Program-made: the position numbers and the translations under genes | Shown: in pieces, positions 28,033 to 38,739 of the stretch | How positions within the stretch are numbered: the first letter of the stretch is position 1 | Layout of the letters: each line of letters starts with the position of its first letter | Notes under the pieces: model-generated | What the model saw: only the letters and a program-made list of their open reading frames with translations | What the model was told of the DNA's origin: nothing | Databases searched by the model: none | Assembly: GCF_003820355.1 (NCBI RefSeq) | Contig: NZ_RPOK01000006.1 | Location: 218,552 to 282,551 of the forward strand | Reading direction: 5' to 3' | DNA length: 64,000 nt | Origin: Paralteromonas sediminis | GTDB taxonomy: Bacteria > Pseudomonadota > Gammaproteobacteria > Enterobacterales > Alteromonadaceae

Positions 28033-28869
28033 ATGATGTCTCTTTTATTCGCTGCACAGACTGTACTGTTTACTCCTCAACCTGATATCGCCCTTGAGAT
28101 CAAAGGGACCCTTTCCCAAAAATCACCTTGGGTATTTTTTGCACCACATGAAAATGAAAATGTGGTTAATGACTATGTTACTGAACAAGTGCGGGAAAAA
28201 GGCGGCGCCTATGTCGTGTTAAAACAGAACAATCAACGAGGTATAGCACTTAAATTCGGTGAAGACGTTGTGGTAGTCGACCCCAATCGCATCTTTACCC
28301 AAAGAGGGATTCAGGCATCCATAAGAAAATCTAATTTAAACAAAAAAATCAGTGAAGATTTGTTTGAGAAGGCCACGGAAAGGGCTTATATGTTGGGGCA
28401 ATTTATTGTTGAAAACTTGGGCGGCAAGAATACGTCTATGACGTGGATTGCTACCCACAATAATACCCAAGGGTATACCGGTGATGGCAACACTGGCTAT
28501 GGCACGATATCGATAAACCGATATCAGAAAAAGCTGTCAGAAGCGGCTGCGTATTTGGCTGATGTTCACAACGCGGGTAAAGATGAAGATGATCTGTTTT
28601 TTGTAACTGAGCAGCCTCACTTTGATGCAATGAAACAAGCGGGATACAACACAGTCTTACAACACCCTCAAGTTGCCTGGTTAGAAGACGAAGATGACGG
28701 ATCATTATCGGTTTATGCGGAAATGCTCGGTATCAATTACATTAACATTGAAGCTGAGCGACATGATGCCTTTTTAAAAACAGGTGAAAATCATCTGGAC
28801 GAACAAATTGATATGGTGAATTTCACCATTCAAATGCTGTTAAATTCGAAAGAATACGCTACAAAATAG
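28033..28869 (+). CDS. Uncharacterised protein, possible metallohydrolase
   Basis: I do not recognise the family with confidence. The 278-aa product has a short hydrophobic N-terminus, then WVFFAPHENENVVNDYV, a GGAYVVLKQN strand, VVDPNRIFTQRGI and a later IATHNNTQGYTGDG block. The spaced His-x-x-Glu and His-Asn-Asn pattern with Asp/Arg between them looks like a zinc-hydrolase core (amidohydrolase or carboxypeptidase-like), but this is an inference from motif shape. It stands alone between rlmA and a minus-strand gene. ATG 28036 is an alternative start. Confidence 0.6.
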   Translation: MMSLLFAAQTVLFTPQPDIALEIKGTLSQKSPWVFFAPHENENVVNDYVTEQVREKGGAYVVLKQNNQRGIALKFGEDVVVVDPNRIFTQRGIQASIRKSNLNKKISEDLFEKATERAYMLGQFIVENLGGKNTSMTWIATHNNTQGYTGDGNTGYGTISINRYQKKLSEAAAYLADVHNAGKDEDDLFFVTEQPHFDAMKQAGYNTVLQHPQVAWLEDEDDGSLSVYAEMLGINYINIEAERHDAFLKTGENHLDEQIDMVNFTIQMLLNSKEYATK

Positions 28870-28882
28870 GCGGCACAGGTAT

Positions 28883-29464
28883 CTAGCCTGAAGCATTGTA
28901 GGCCTGTTGAATGAAGTCAATCAGAATATCGTCAACGTCTGAAGGCGATGTTAGGCGTATGATAAAATGGCACATCTTGCCTTTGGGTTGTGGAATTAAC
29001 CGCTCATCGTCAGGCAACGATGGGATATTTAAGCCTAATTCAACTCGTGAATTAGTTGCTGGCCCAATCATGCAAAACTGCTTCTTTCTACGATAGCTGA
29101 TGTACGTCTTTTTAGGTGCAATTTCATACCCGCCGAAGCTCTCAAGTTTTGCATCCAACAGTTCATGAATAGGTCTGAGGTGGGCTTTTTTATTTATATA
29201 TAGATTGTCCAAGGGGTCATTGACAGAGTTTGTTGATGGCTCTTTGTCTTCTTTTACTTTTTTCGCATAGTGCACCAAAGTATTTGCGTCACCATAGCCT
29301 ATCGAAAGCGATACCTTAAGGTGATCGACTTTTTGTTTGTGCTTGAGTTCCCCTAAGCTAACGACTTCCTCTACGAGTTCCTCAATGGATTTATGGGTTT
29401 TTGCTTCTATGTTTTTAAGCTGTGTTGCCAGCGCTTTGTCAACAATGGACATGTTATTTTCCAC
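28883..29464 (-). CDS. DUF4287/DUF5655 domain protein
   Basis: A 193-aa soluble protein. The N-terminal part (about residues 10-70) with KTHKSIEELVEEV and KVSLSIGYGDANTLVHYAKK fits DUF4287, and the C-terminal part (about 90-190), with KKTYISYRRKKQFCMIGPAT and MCHFIIRL, fits DUF5655. The function of both is unknown. ATG 29452 is an alternative start. No neighbour suggests a role. Confidence 0.75.
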   Translation of the reverse strand: MENNMSIVDKALATQLKNIEAKTHKSIEELVEEVVSLGELKHKQKVDHLKVSLSIGYGDANTLVHYAKKVKEDKEPSTNSVNDPLDNLYINKKAHLRPIHELLDAKLESFGGYEIAPKKTYISYRRKKQFCMIGPATNSRVELGLNIPSLPDDERLIPQPKGKMCHFIIRLTSPSDVDDILIDFIQQAYNASG

Positions 29465-29607
29465 AATGAGTGACTCGGTATGAATATAGTCAATCCATTC
29501 TGATACGTAAAATTTGCTTTTTTACGATTGTCTAAAAATTTTACACTTGAAAATTTATTCACCTGTTAGTGAAAAGCTTTTTTTGTAAGCACCTGTAAAA
29601 TATAAGT

Positions 29608-29630
29608 AATTTATAATTGGCCTATAAATT
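29608..29630. promoter_or_regulatory. AT-rich inverted repeat before the PEP-CTERM-like gene
   Basis: AATTTATA-N7-TATAAATT forms a perfect 8-bp inverted repeat, 47 bp ahead of the start at 29677. It lies in a very AT-rich intergenic stretch that must hold this gene's promoter. It could be an operator or simply AT-rich promoter DNA. Confidence 0.35.
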
Positions 29631-29676
29631 GCTTAAGAAGGTTTAGATGAAGTTTGAATGTATCTGGAGTCGAAAG

Positions 29677-30300
29677 ATGTTTAAGAAGTTATTAGCCATA
29701 TCCTTTTTATTAGTTGGAATATCTGCCAACGCAAACGCAGCAATCGTTTATAGCAATGGGTTTAATAATCCTGAAGACTTAGCCGATTGGGAGGACGTGT
29801 CGTTAGGTGGTGGCGGTGTTGTCGCCAATACGGGTTGCTGTAGCCTAGACCCGCAAGAAGGCAACGGCTATCTAGCGTTCACGGGCAACAGTAGCAGTGT
29901 CGACTCTAATTGGTATGGCGGAACTTATTTAGATCTTTCGTCTATCCTGACTGCTGGTAAAGCGTATGAACTTTCATTCTACTGGGGTGGGAGAGGACAG
30001 CAGCGCGACCAAGATCCACGCTTAATGGTCGGCTTGACATCAGGTGATTTTTTAACGAATGACCTTTGGTCGGTTACCTTTAATACCAATACGGTAGTGG
30101 GCGAATGGACACTTTACACCATGAGTTTTGTGGCTCCTGCATCGGTTCTGTATTTGGATATCGCAGAGATATCTTCAAACAGCCGAAACGTTGGGCCTGC
30201 TATCGACAATCTGGTTATTAAAGAAGTATCAGCACCCAGTGTTATTGCACTGCTTGGTCTTACAATGATTGGTTTTGGACTACGCGCTCGCAAGCGTTAG
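29677..30300 (+). CDS. Secreted protein with PEP-CTERM-like sorting signal
   Basis: A 207-aa exported protein. It has a signal peptide ending ANANA, a beta-rich body (lectin or carbohydrate-binding jelly-roll appearance, with Gly/Asn/Ser-rich segments), and a C-terminal tail of the form Ala-Pro-Ser, hydrophobic helix ALLGLTMIGFGL and a basic RARKR end. That tail is the layout of PEP-CTERM proteins, which exosortase processes, but the usual Pro-Glu-Pro is Ala-Pro-Ser here. No exosortase gene is in the window. ATG 29677 has GGAG 7 bp upstream; ATG 29647 with AAGAAGG is also possible but delays the signal peptide. Confidence 0.75.
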   Translation: MFKKLLAISFLLVGISANANAAIVYSNGFNNPEDLADWEDVSLGGGGVVANTGCCSLDPQEGNGYLAFTGNSSSVDSNWYGGTYLDLSSILTAGKAYELSFYWGGRGQQRDQDPRLMVGLTSGDFLTNDLWSVTFNTNTVVGEWTLYTMSFVAPASVLYLDIAEISSNSRNVGPAIDNLVIKEVSAPSVIALLGLTMIGFGLRARKR

Positions 30301-30318
30301 TCGGGTAGACCATTATGA

Positions 30319-30353
30319 AAGGTGGCATTGCGTTAGCACTGCCACCTTTTTTT
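30319..30353 (+). terminator. Rho-independent terminator
   Basis: The perfect 7-bp stem GGTGGCA/TGCCACC with a 12-base loop is followed by seven Ts, 20 bp after the PEP-CTERM-like gene stop. It also lies just beyond the 3' end of the converging TonB-C gene. Confidence 0.88.
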
Positions 30354-30360
30354 ATACTTG

Positions 30361-30825
30361 CTACATTTGCATACCAACAGAAGGTACCACATCGTTACCA
30401 CTACACTGTGTTTTATTCAGAAGTGTATTCATACTGCATCTGCCCGAACCATTTTCCAGGCAATACTCAAATCGCGTTTGAAATTTTAGCGGACCGGTCT
30501 TGAAGTCAGACGCAAGGTTTTCCCAACGCCATTTTTTGATCACTTTTTGTGCTTCTGTGGCAAAAAGCGGATTTGACGCAACCAGCGTGTTTACATCCTG
30601 CACTTCGAAATCAGGTGTCACCACATATTCAATGGTTGCACAGCCCTCAATACCTGAACTTGCTACACGTGTTGGGTATTTGGGGGGGAATCGTTCCAAG
30701 GTTTTCTTTTGCTGATCAGACAATTGCACCCGTTCAGCGACACCATACTCTGTCGAGGATTGGTGTGATGTTGACGTGCAACCCAATAACAAAACGATCA
30801 ACGAACCTGCAATGGTGTATTTCAT
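30361..30825 (-). CDS. TonB C-terminal-domain lipoprotein
   Basis: A 154-aa protein with a lipoprotein signal (lipobox LLGC) and a TonB-C-like domain: PPKYPTRVASSGIEGCATIEYVV, then a KKWRWE helix and a final strand. It has no proline-rich spacer or transmembrane anchor of true TonB, so it probably does not transduce energy to receptors. Four Cys in the second half (EYCLENGSGRCS...CSG) could form disulfides. Role unknown. Confidence 0.8.
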   Translation of the reverse strand: MKYTIAGSLIVLLLGCTSTSHQSSTEYGVAERVQLSDQQKKTLERFPPKYPTRVASSGIEGCATIEYVVTPDFEVQDVNTLVASNPLFATEAQKVIKKWRWENLASDFKTGPLKFQTRFEYCLENGSGRCSMNTLLNKTQCSGNDVVPSVGMQM

Positions 30826-30899
30826 ACTTATTCCTTGTGGATAATGATGGTTCCTTCAACCCAAACAGTATCACTCATTTTACATTTTTCAAACACTAC

Positions 30900-32939
<2,040 letters not shown>

Positions 32940-32940
32940 T

Positions 32941-32957
32941 CACAGGTCTGATCAGTT
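32941..32957. promoter_or_regulatory. FadR-type operator upstream of fadH
   Basis: The 17-bp site CACAGGTCTGATCAGTT matches the FadR consensus AACTGGTCNGACCAGTT as I remember it at 13 of 16 fixed positions, including the GGTC-N-GA core. It lies 11 bp upstream of the fadH start, where bound repressor would block transcription. Match seen in sequence; regulation inferred. Confidence 0.65.
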
Positions 32958-33013
32958 AAAAGATTGTAAAGAAAAAACAGCCTAATTGAAAATTCAATAC
33001 GAGAACATTTGTG

Positions 33014-33029
33014 TTTGGTTTCAACCAAA
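33014..33029. promoter_or_regulatory. Inverted repeat upstream of the GH3 gene
   Basis: TTTGGTT-TC-AACCAAA is a perfect 7-bp inverted repeat in the intergenic region shared by fadH and the GH3 gene, about 100 bp ahead of the GH3 start. It could be an operator for a sugar-responsive regulator. No regulator gene is adjacent. Confidence 0.4.
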
Positions 33030-33126
33030 TCACCGACATAACGGGGCGGGTCAACGCATTTACTTTGTGGAGACGCCGTTCATGTGTATTTTTTTTAGCT
33101 TTATGCCACCGAAACTGGAGTGCATC

Positions 33127-35307
33127 ATGAATGAATTTGAAACCAAGGCGTTGGCTTTGTTGAAAGACATGACACTGGAAGAGAAGATAGGTCAGATGAA
33201 TCAGGTTTCCGGTTCCGTTGGCTATATTCCAGAGCATCTATCAACGGCTATCCGAGCCGGTCGTGTTGGTTCTGTGATCAATGAAGTGGACCCTGACATT
33301 AATGCTGAACTGCAGCGAATTGCCAAAGAAGAGACCCGTCTAGGCATCCCACTTCTCATTGGACGGGATGTGATACATGGGTTTCGCACCATTTTTCCTA
33401 TACCCTTGGGGCAAGCTGCGACATGGTGTAAAGACACCATTGCGCAAAGCGCACGTATTGCCGCCATTGAAGCGAATACGGTAGGGGTGAACTGGACGTT
33501 TTCTCCAATGATTGATATTGCCAGAGACCCGCGGTGGGGCCGCATTGCGGAAAGTTTCGGTGAAGACCCTTATTTATGCGCGACGCTGAGTGTTGCTATG
33601 GTAGAGGGGTATCAATCAGAATCGCTGTCAAACCCTACAGCACTTGCCGCTTGTGCTAAGCATTTTGCAGGCTATGGGGCTTCAGAAAGCGGTAGAGATT
33701 ACAACACCACCAATATTCCTGAAAATGAACTGAGAAATGTTTACCTACCGCCGTTTCATGCTCTTAGTGACGCGCAGGTTGCAACCTTTATGACATCATT
33801 TTCGGATTTAAATGGTATACCTGCCAGCGGCAATACGTGGTTAACAAAAACATTACTTCGCGATGAGTGGGGGTTTAAAGGCTTTGTTGTCAGTGACTGG
33901 GAGTCTATTAAAGGGCTTACCATACACGGGTTAGCCGAGGATAAGCGACACGCCGCCAAGCTTGCAGCCACAGCCCAGGTAGACATGGAAATGGTGAGTG
34001 AGTGTTATTTAGCGTACCTCGGTGACCTGGTAGAAAATAATGAGGTACCTCTTGCCACCCTCGATACTATGGTGAGCCGTATTTTAACGTTAAAATTTGA
34101 GATGGGCCTTTTTGATTCTCCCAGAGCATCACAACCGCTACCACAAACCTTACCACAGGCACATTTATTGGCAGCCAAAAATGCCGCGCTGAAAAGTTGT
34201 GTGTTATTGAAAAATCAAGATAAGCAATTACCATTGCGGCCCCATAACTTGAACAATATCGCGGTTATCGGCCCGCTTGCCGACGATGGTTTTGAGCAAA
34301 TGGGCACCTGGGTGTTTGACGGTTGTGCAGAAGACAGCGTTACTGTGTTGTCAGCAATTAAGGCTCGGGTGGGTGATGATTGTCATGTAAGTTACCAAAA
34401 GGCGATGGCTAATTCTCGCAGTCAGGCATTGTTAAATGAAGCTGAGATACTGCAGACAGCGAAAGATGCTGATGTGATTGTTGCGGTGCTGGGTGAAGAG
34501 GCGATTTTGTCGGGCGAGGCCCATTGTAGAACTAATATCGATTTACCGGGTGCCCAACACGCTTTAATCAATGTAATGTCATCCTCAGGCAAGCCCGTGG
34601 TTGCTGTGATCATGGCCGGTCGGCCGCTTACCCTTGAACCGGTTCTGGACAAGTTAGATGCCGTCTTGTACGCCTGGCACCCAGGTACAATGGGAGGACC
34701 GGCCATTGCGGAATTACTTTTTGGCGTACACAGCCCTTCTGGAAAATTGCCTGTATCGTTTCCGCGCGTGGTAGGTCAAATTCCTCTTTATTATGCGCAA
34801 AAGCAAACCGGCAGGCCGGCTGATGAGGAAAGCTTTATTCATCAGGATGATATACCCGAGCGAGCCGGGCAGACGTCTCTGGGGATGACGGCAACCCATT
34901 TGGATTGTCATTTTTCGGCACTTTTCCCATTTGGGTTTGGGTTGTCTTACGCCGACTTCCACTATTCAGATATTGCCCTTAGCAGTGGGGAAGTGAGCAA
35001 AGACGCTCCCCTAACTGTGTCAGTGACCCTTACCAATATGAGCGATATTAAGGCAGACGAAATTGTGCAGCTGTACATTCGCGATCGCGTAGGCAGTGTT
35101 ACTCGACCTGTTAAAGAGCTCAAAGGTTTTCAAAGGGTTACCATGAAGCCGAACGAGTCTAGGTCAATCCATTTTTTGATAACCGTCGATGACTTGCGCT
35201 TTTATGATATCAATCAGGCATTTAACTACGAGCAGGGTGACTTTGAAGTATGGGTTGGCAGCCATTCTCACAGCGGTTTACACGGAACGTTTAAGCTTGT
35301 GGAATAA
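33127..35307 (+). CDS. bglX: Glycoside hydrolase family 3 beta-glucosidase (BglX-like), no signal peptide
   Basis: A 726-aa GH3 enzyme that would release glucose from beta-glucosides or oligosaccharides. It has the (alpha/beta)8 domain with catalytic Asp257 in VVSDWESIKG, the second alpha/beta sandwich domain, and a C-terminal fibronectin-III-like domain with PVKELKGFQRV. The start ATG 33127 has GGAG at good spacing. The N-terminus (MNEFETKALALLKDMTLEEK) is not a signal peptide, unlike periplasmic E. coli BglX, so this enzyme probably acts in the cytoplasm on imported sugars. It converges on the TonB-dependent receptor gene across a shared terminator. Confidence 0.9.
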   Translation: MNEFETKALALLKDMTLEEKIGQMNQVSGSVGYIPEHLSTAIRAGRVGSVINEVDPDINAELQRIAKEETRLGIPLLIGRDVIHGFRTIFPIPLGQAATWCKDTIAQSARIAAIEANTVGVNWTFSPMIDIARDPRWGRIAESFGEDPYLCATLSVAMVEGYQSESLSNPTALAACAKHFAGYGASESGRDYNTTNIPENELRNVYLPPFHALSDAQVATFMTSFSDLNGIPASGNTWLTKTLLRDEWGFKGFVVSDWESIKGLTIHGLAEDKRHAAKLAATAQVDMEMVSECYLAYLGDLVENNEVPLATLDTMVSRILTLKFEMGLFDSPRASQPLPQTLPQAHLLAAKNAALKSCVLLKNQDKQLPLRPHNLNNIAVIGPLADDGFEQMGTWVFDGCAEDSVTVLSAIKARVGDDCHVSYQKAMANSRSQALLNEAEILQTAKDADVIVAVLGEEAILSGEAHCRTNIDLPGAQHALINVMSSSGKPVVAVIMAGRPLTLEPVLDKLDAVLYAWHPGTMGGPAIAELLFGVHSPSGKLPVSFPRVVGQIPLYYAQKQTGRPADEESFIHQDDIPERAGQTSLGMTATHLDCHFSALFPFGFGLSYADFHYSDIALSSGEVSKDAPLTVSVTLTNMSDIKADEIVQLYIRDRVGSVTRPVKELKGFQRVTMKPNESRSIHFLITVDDLRFYDINQAFNYEQGDFEVWVGSHSHSGLHGTFKLVE

Positions 35308-35337
35308 AAAAGGGCCCGCAAAGGCCCTTTAGTTTTT
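35307..35337. terminator. Bidirectional rho-independent terminator
   Basis: The GC-rich stem AAGGGCC/GGCCCTT with a short loop lies between the converging GH3 and TonB-dependent receptor genes. Ts follow on the plus strand (AGTTTTT), and a run of six Ts follows the stem on the minus strand, so it should work in both directions. Confidence 0.85.
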
Positions 35338-35352
35338 AGTTATGTAACAAAC

Positions 35353-38300
35353 CTATTCCATGTAGTAGTTGACACCCAAGAATAGGGTTCTACCACGTGG
35401 ACCTGTAGGCCATGCTTCTTCAATAGCAAACGGCGATTTGTCGGCAAGGTTGTTAATGCCACCAAACACAGTGGTATTCTCGTCTAACTGATAGCTCACG
35501 TTAATGTCGTGGATCACAGTGCTACCGAAGAAACCACCACCGTTATCATACAAAACGCTTGCTCCGTTAATACCTAAAGAGTTTTCAACTGCGCCATAGG
35601 CCTGTCTGCTCTGATAGGTGGTTTGGAAAGTAGCGCTAAGCGGACCTCTGCTCCAATCGAACGAAATGTTACCTGATGTTTTGGGTACCTGAATTTCTTC
35701 TAGCACTACGTTGACATCATTCGGGTCGAGTGGGTTGAAATAACGGTTTAGTGATTTTTGACGTGTGCCAACAAGACTAATGCCAAAATCATTTTCATCA
35801 ACACTGAACGTATAGTTGATTGAGAAATCGATACCTTCAGCTTCAACACGGGCATAGTTTATTTCACCGGTTGTCAAATCGCTAAGACCACCGTCTGAGC
35901 GACGCACAAACTGGTCACAGAAGCCTAGGTTAGGGAAGTTGGTTGAGTCATAGCAACCATCAAGAATGTCAGCTGCACCAACGGCAGCAATGGCATCTTC
36001 AATTTCCACATCCCAGTAATCTAACGTAATCGTTAAGCCTTCAACAAAGCTAGGCGTAAATACTGCACCCAAAGTCAGCGTTTCTGCAGTTTCAACATCA
36101 AGCTCTGGATTACCACCCGACGTACCTGAGAAACGGGCTGTTAACGGGTTAAGCCAGATGTAGTTACCGTTCGCATCTAAAATGTCGCCCAGTGGCACAC
36201 CCGCAGCTTGAAGGCCTGCCACACAGTTTGCCTGACGAGACGACGTGCCTGCATTAACGTTTGCCGGATCGCAAGGATCGTTATTTAGGTTAATAGTAAT
36301 GGGTAACTGCGGGTCAAACAGCTCGGTGATGTTTGGTGCACGTACTGCTTCAGAAATAGTACCGCGGAAATTAACATCTTCAACAGGGCTGTAAGCAAAA
36401 CCTAGTTTCCATGTAGTGGTGTCACCTAACGTAGAGTAATCGGCAACCCTAACAGCACCGTCGATAGTGAACTCATAGGCAAATGCACGATCCATGAAGA
36501 TGGGAAGACGTACTTCTAAGAAAGTATCCCATACATCATATTCACCCGCCGTATTAAATTGTTGTGCGTTATCAATACCCGTGATGAAGTTCAACCAAGG
36601 CGACACTTCACTTACAAGAATGCCAGGTGTGAATGACGTGCCTTCTGGCAGAATACCCAACTCATTGGGATCAAGTCTGTTGTCGCTTGACTCTTCGCGA
36701 TATTCAATACCCGCTGCATAACCAATGGCGCCATCAAGAATGCTGTCCAGTACCTCAAACTGACCTACTGCAGTTAACGATACAACCGTTTGCTCAATGG
36801 TGAGTTCATCTTGTTTACGCACGGAAATGAAGTCTTTCGCTTCATCGCTAAGTGCATTAAGACCAAATGGGTTCAACGGTGCACACTGTCCGTCACCAGG
36901 TGTAAACGTGTAGTACCTGTCACTAAAGAAGTTGCCGTTTGCATAGTTCTCACCAAATGCAAAATAATCAATTTCGTAGGCTGCGTTTGGATCGATGTCT
37001 GAACGACAGACAATGTTGCCGTTGCCGTCAGTCGTCGCATCCATAGCGGCAAAAATTCTATCGATATATTGCTCGGTGTACCGTGTAGTATTTTCAAAGC
37101 GACCGTGATTGATAGAAAATTCCAAAGAGTGGTCGTAGGAATAATCCCAGTTAAAACCAGCTACAACTCGCGTGGTTTCTCTTTCATAGGTTGTAGGGTC
37201 ATCATCCCAAGCAATAGCATCCTGAGTTATCAACAAGCCACCTGTTTGTGCCACTACAGGTTGAAGCTGATCAGGGATAAACGGGTTATCAGGCAGGATG
37301 AACAAGGTGTCGTAATAAGAATCGTATTCAGCGTAGAAGTTAGTCTCCGCTTTAACGTATTTCGCTTCGAAAAACGCATTCAATTCATCGGTGAACTGAT
37401 AGTTACCGTTAATGTTAAGAACCGTTTTATCGGTATCGGGCATTAGGGTGTCGTTGTCGAAGTTAAACTTACCGCCGTTTCCGCCGCTACTTAACAGACC
37501 GTCGTATATTGGACCGTCTTGGTTCACAGACACTGAACCATCGGGATTGGTTATCCAGCACCCTGCAAGGAAGGATGCTCTACCGCCACGTGATTCCTGA
37601 CAGTCAGGGATCCCGTTGTTGTTAATATCGACATACAAGACGTCACGCCCACCAAAGGTAGGTGCAATCGAACCTTCATTTGATGTTAGCCAGTATCTAA
37701 CGTCAGTCGCGATAATACGCTTGTCTGGGTCGTTAGGGTCAGGAACCACTGCACCCAGGCCGTTGTTGCGTGACCACTCACGATCGCCGTGTAGCAGTTC
37801 TTCTTCTTTTTCCAATGACAACGTAAAGACAATGTTGCCTTTGTCATCGTCAAAGTTTTTACCAAATGCGCCGTCAAATGCGAAAGACTTACCGCCCGCT
37901 TCTTCAGGGATAGCGCCAGTGGCATTAAGTTGAATACCTTCAAAGTCATCTTTCAAAATGAAGTTTACAACACCGGTTACAGCGTCAGCACCGTATACTG
38001 CAGATGCACCACCCGTAGTTACTTCAACACGCTCAACGAGGGCACGTGGGATTGTACCCACATCAACTGCTTGAGAGCCTCTGAAACCAGCTACGTGACG
38101 ACGGCCATTCACCAAAGTAAGTGTTCTGTCGCTGCCTAAACCACGAAGGTTTAGGGCGTTAGCGCCAGTATCTGTGTTTTCTGCTGTGGTAGATGAAATA
38201 AGGGCGGGAATATCATTAACGATATCAGCCAGGTTCAGTTCACCGGCCAACGCAATGTCTTTGCTGTCGAGGGACTGCATAGGCACTGATGAGGTTACGT

Positions 38301-38475
38301 TGGGATCGGTAGGGATCCGCGAGCCGGTAACATCGATAACTTCAACCGACTTTTCTTTTTCTTCCTGAGTCTCCTGAGCAAATGTGGCGGTGGGAATAAC
38401 AAGCCCTAATGCCGTTGCGATGCACAGGGAAATAGAAGAACGCCTGATACCATGTTGATGTGTGTTTGCTTTCAT
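35353..38475 (-). CDS. TonB-dependent receptor
   Basis: A 1040-aa outer-membrane receptor. It has a signal peptide ending TATFAQ, a TonB-box-like VEVIDVTGSRI, a plug domain with LRGLGSDRTLTLVNGRRH and TGGASAVYGADAVTGVVNF, then a 22-strand barrel ending in GRTLFLGVNYY. The size and plug type match the large marine receptors that import oligosaccharides. The start ATG 38475 has GAGGTAA upstream. Neighbouring GH3 and GH2-like genes suggest a beta-linked glycan fragment as substrate, an inference. A TPR-sulfotransferase gene is next upstream on the same strand. Confidence 0.92.
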   Translation of the reverse strand: MKANTHQHGIRRSSISLCIATALGLVIPTATFAQETQEEKEKSVEVIDVTGSRIPTDPNVTSSVPMQSLDSKDIALAGELNLADIVNDIPALISSTTAENTDTGANALNLRGLGSDRTLTLVNGRRHVAGFRGSQAVDVGTIPRALVERVEVTTGGASAVYGADAVTGVVNFILKDDFEGIQLNATGAIPEEAGGKSFAFDGAFGKNFDDDKGNIVFTLSLEKEEELLHGDREWSRNNGLGAVVPDPNDPDKRIIATDVRYWLTSNEGSIAPTFGGRDVLYVDINNNGIPDCQESRGGRASFLAGCWITNPDGSVSVNQDGPIYDGLLSSGGNGGKFNFDNDTLMPDTDKTVLNINGNYQFTDELNAFFEAKYVKAETNFYAEYDSYYDTLFILPDNPFIPDQLQPVVAQTGGLLITQDAIAWDDDPTTYERETTRVVAGFNWDYSYDHSLEFSINHGRFENTTRYTEQYIDRIFAAMDATTDGNGNIVCRSDIDPNAAYEIDYFAFGENYANGNFFSDRYYTFTPGDGQCAPLNPFGLNALSDEAKDFISVRKQDELTIEQTVVSLTAVGQFEVLDSILDGAIGYAAGIEYREESSDNRLDPNELGILPEGTSFTPGILVSEVSPWLNFITGIDNAQQFNTAGEYDVWDTFLEVRLPIFMDRAFAYEFTIDGAVRVADYSTLGDTTTWKLGFAYSPVEDVNFRGTISEAVRAPNITELFDPQLPITINLNNDPCDPANVNAGTSSRQANCVAGLQAAGVPLGDILDANGNYIWLNPLTARFSGTSGGNPELDVETAETLTLGAVFTPSFVEGLTITLDYWDVEIEDAIAAVGAADILDGCYDSTNFPNLGFCDQFVRRSDGGLSDLTTGEINYARVEAEGIDFSINYTFSVDENDFGISLVGTRQKSLNRYFNPLDPNDVNVVLEEIQVPKTSGNISFDWSRGPLSATFQTTYQSRQAYGAVENSLGINGASVLYDNGGGFFGSTVIHDINVSYQLDENTTVFGGINNLADKSPFAIEEAWPTGPRGRTLFLGVNYYME

Positions 38476-38610
38476 ACTTTTAATTACCTCGACGAGCAAG
38501 ATTGGTTTTGTTTTTATGGGAACAGCATACTTTGTGCCATTCCATCTAAATACCGTATATCGCGATACAAAATGCCTTTTGGATTTCAAATGACGAACTC
38601 ACGATCGATA

Positions 38611-38632
38611 TTAGTGCAATGCCTTGCACTAA
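38611..38632. promoter_or_regulatory. Operator-like inverted repeat before the TonB-dependent receptor
   Basis: TTAGTGCAA-TGCC-TTGCACTAA is a perfect 9-bp inverted repeat, followed 3 bp later by another AGTGCAA half-site at 38636-38642. It lies about 135 bp upstream of the receptor start, so a position upstream of the promoter is likely. The length and symmetry are unlikely by chance in so short a region. The regulator is unknown. Confidence 0.6.
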
Positions 38633-38739
38633 ACGAGTGCAAAAGACGTTTATGGAGCAACTGAATTTACCTTATGGCAATACAGCTCATCTTGCAAATT
38701 TGTTTTTTTGTCGCATTTTTATGCGTTTGATGGATAATT

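Noticed and set aside
30361..30825. TonB-C lipoprotein considered as the energy partner of the TonB-dependent receptor.
   Set aside because: It lacks the membrane anchor and proline-rich spacer of TonB and no exbB/exbD genes are near.
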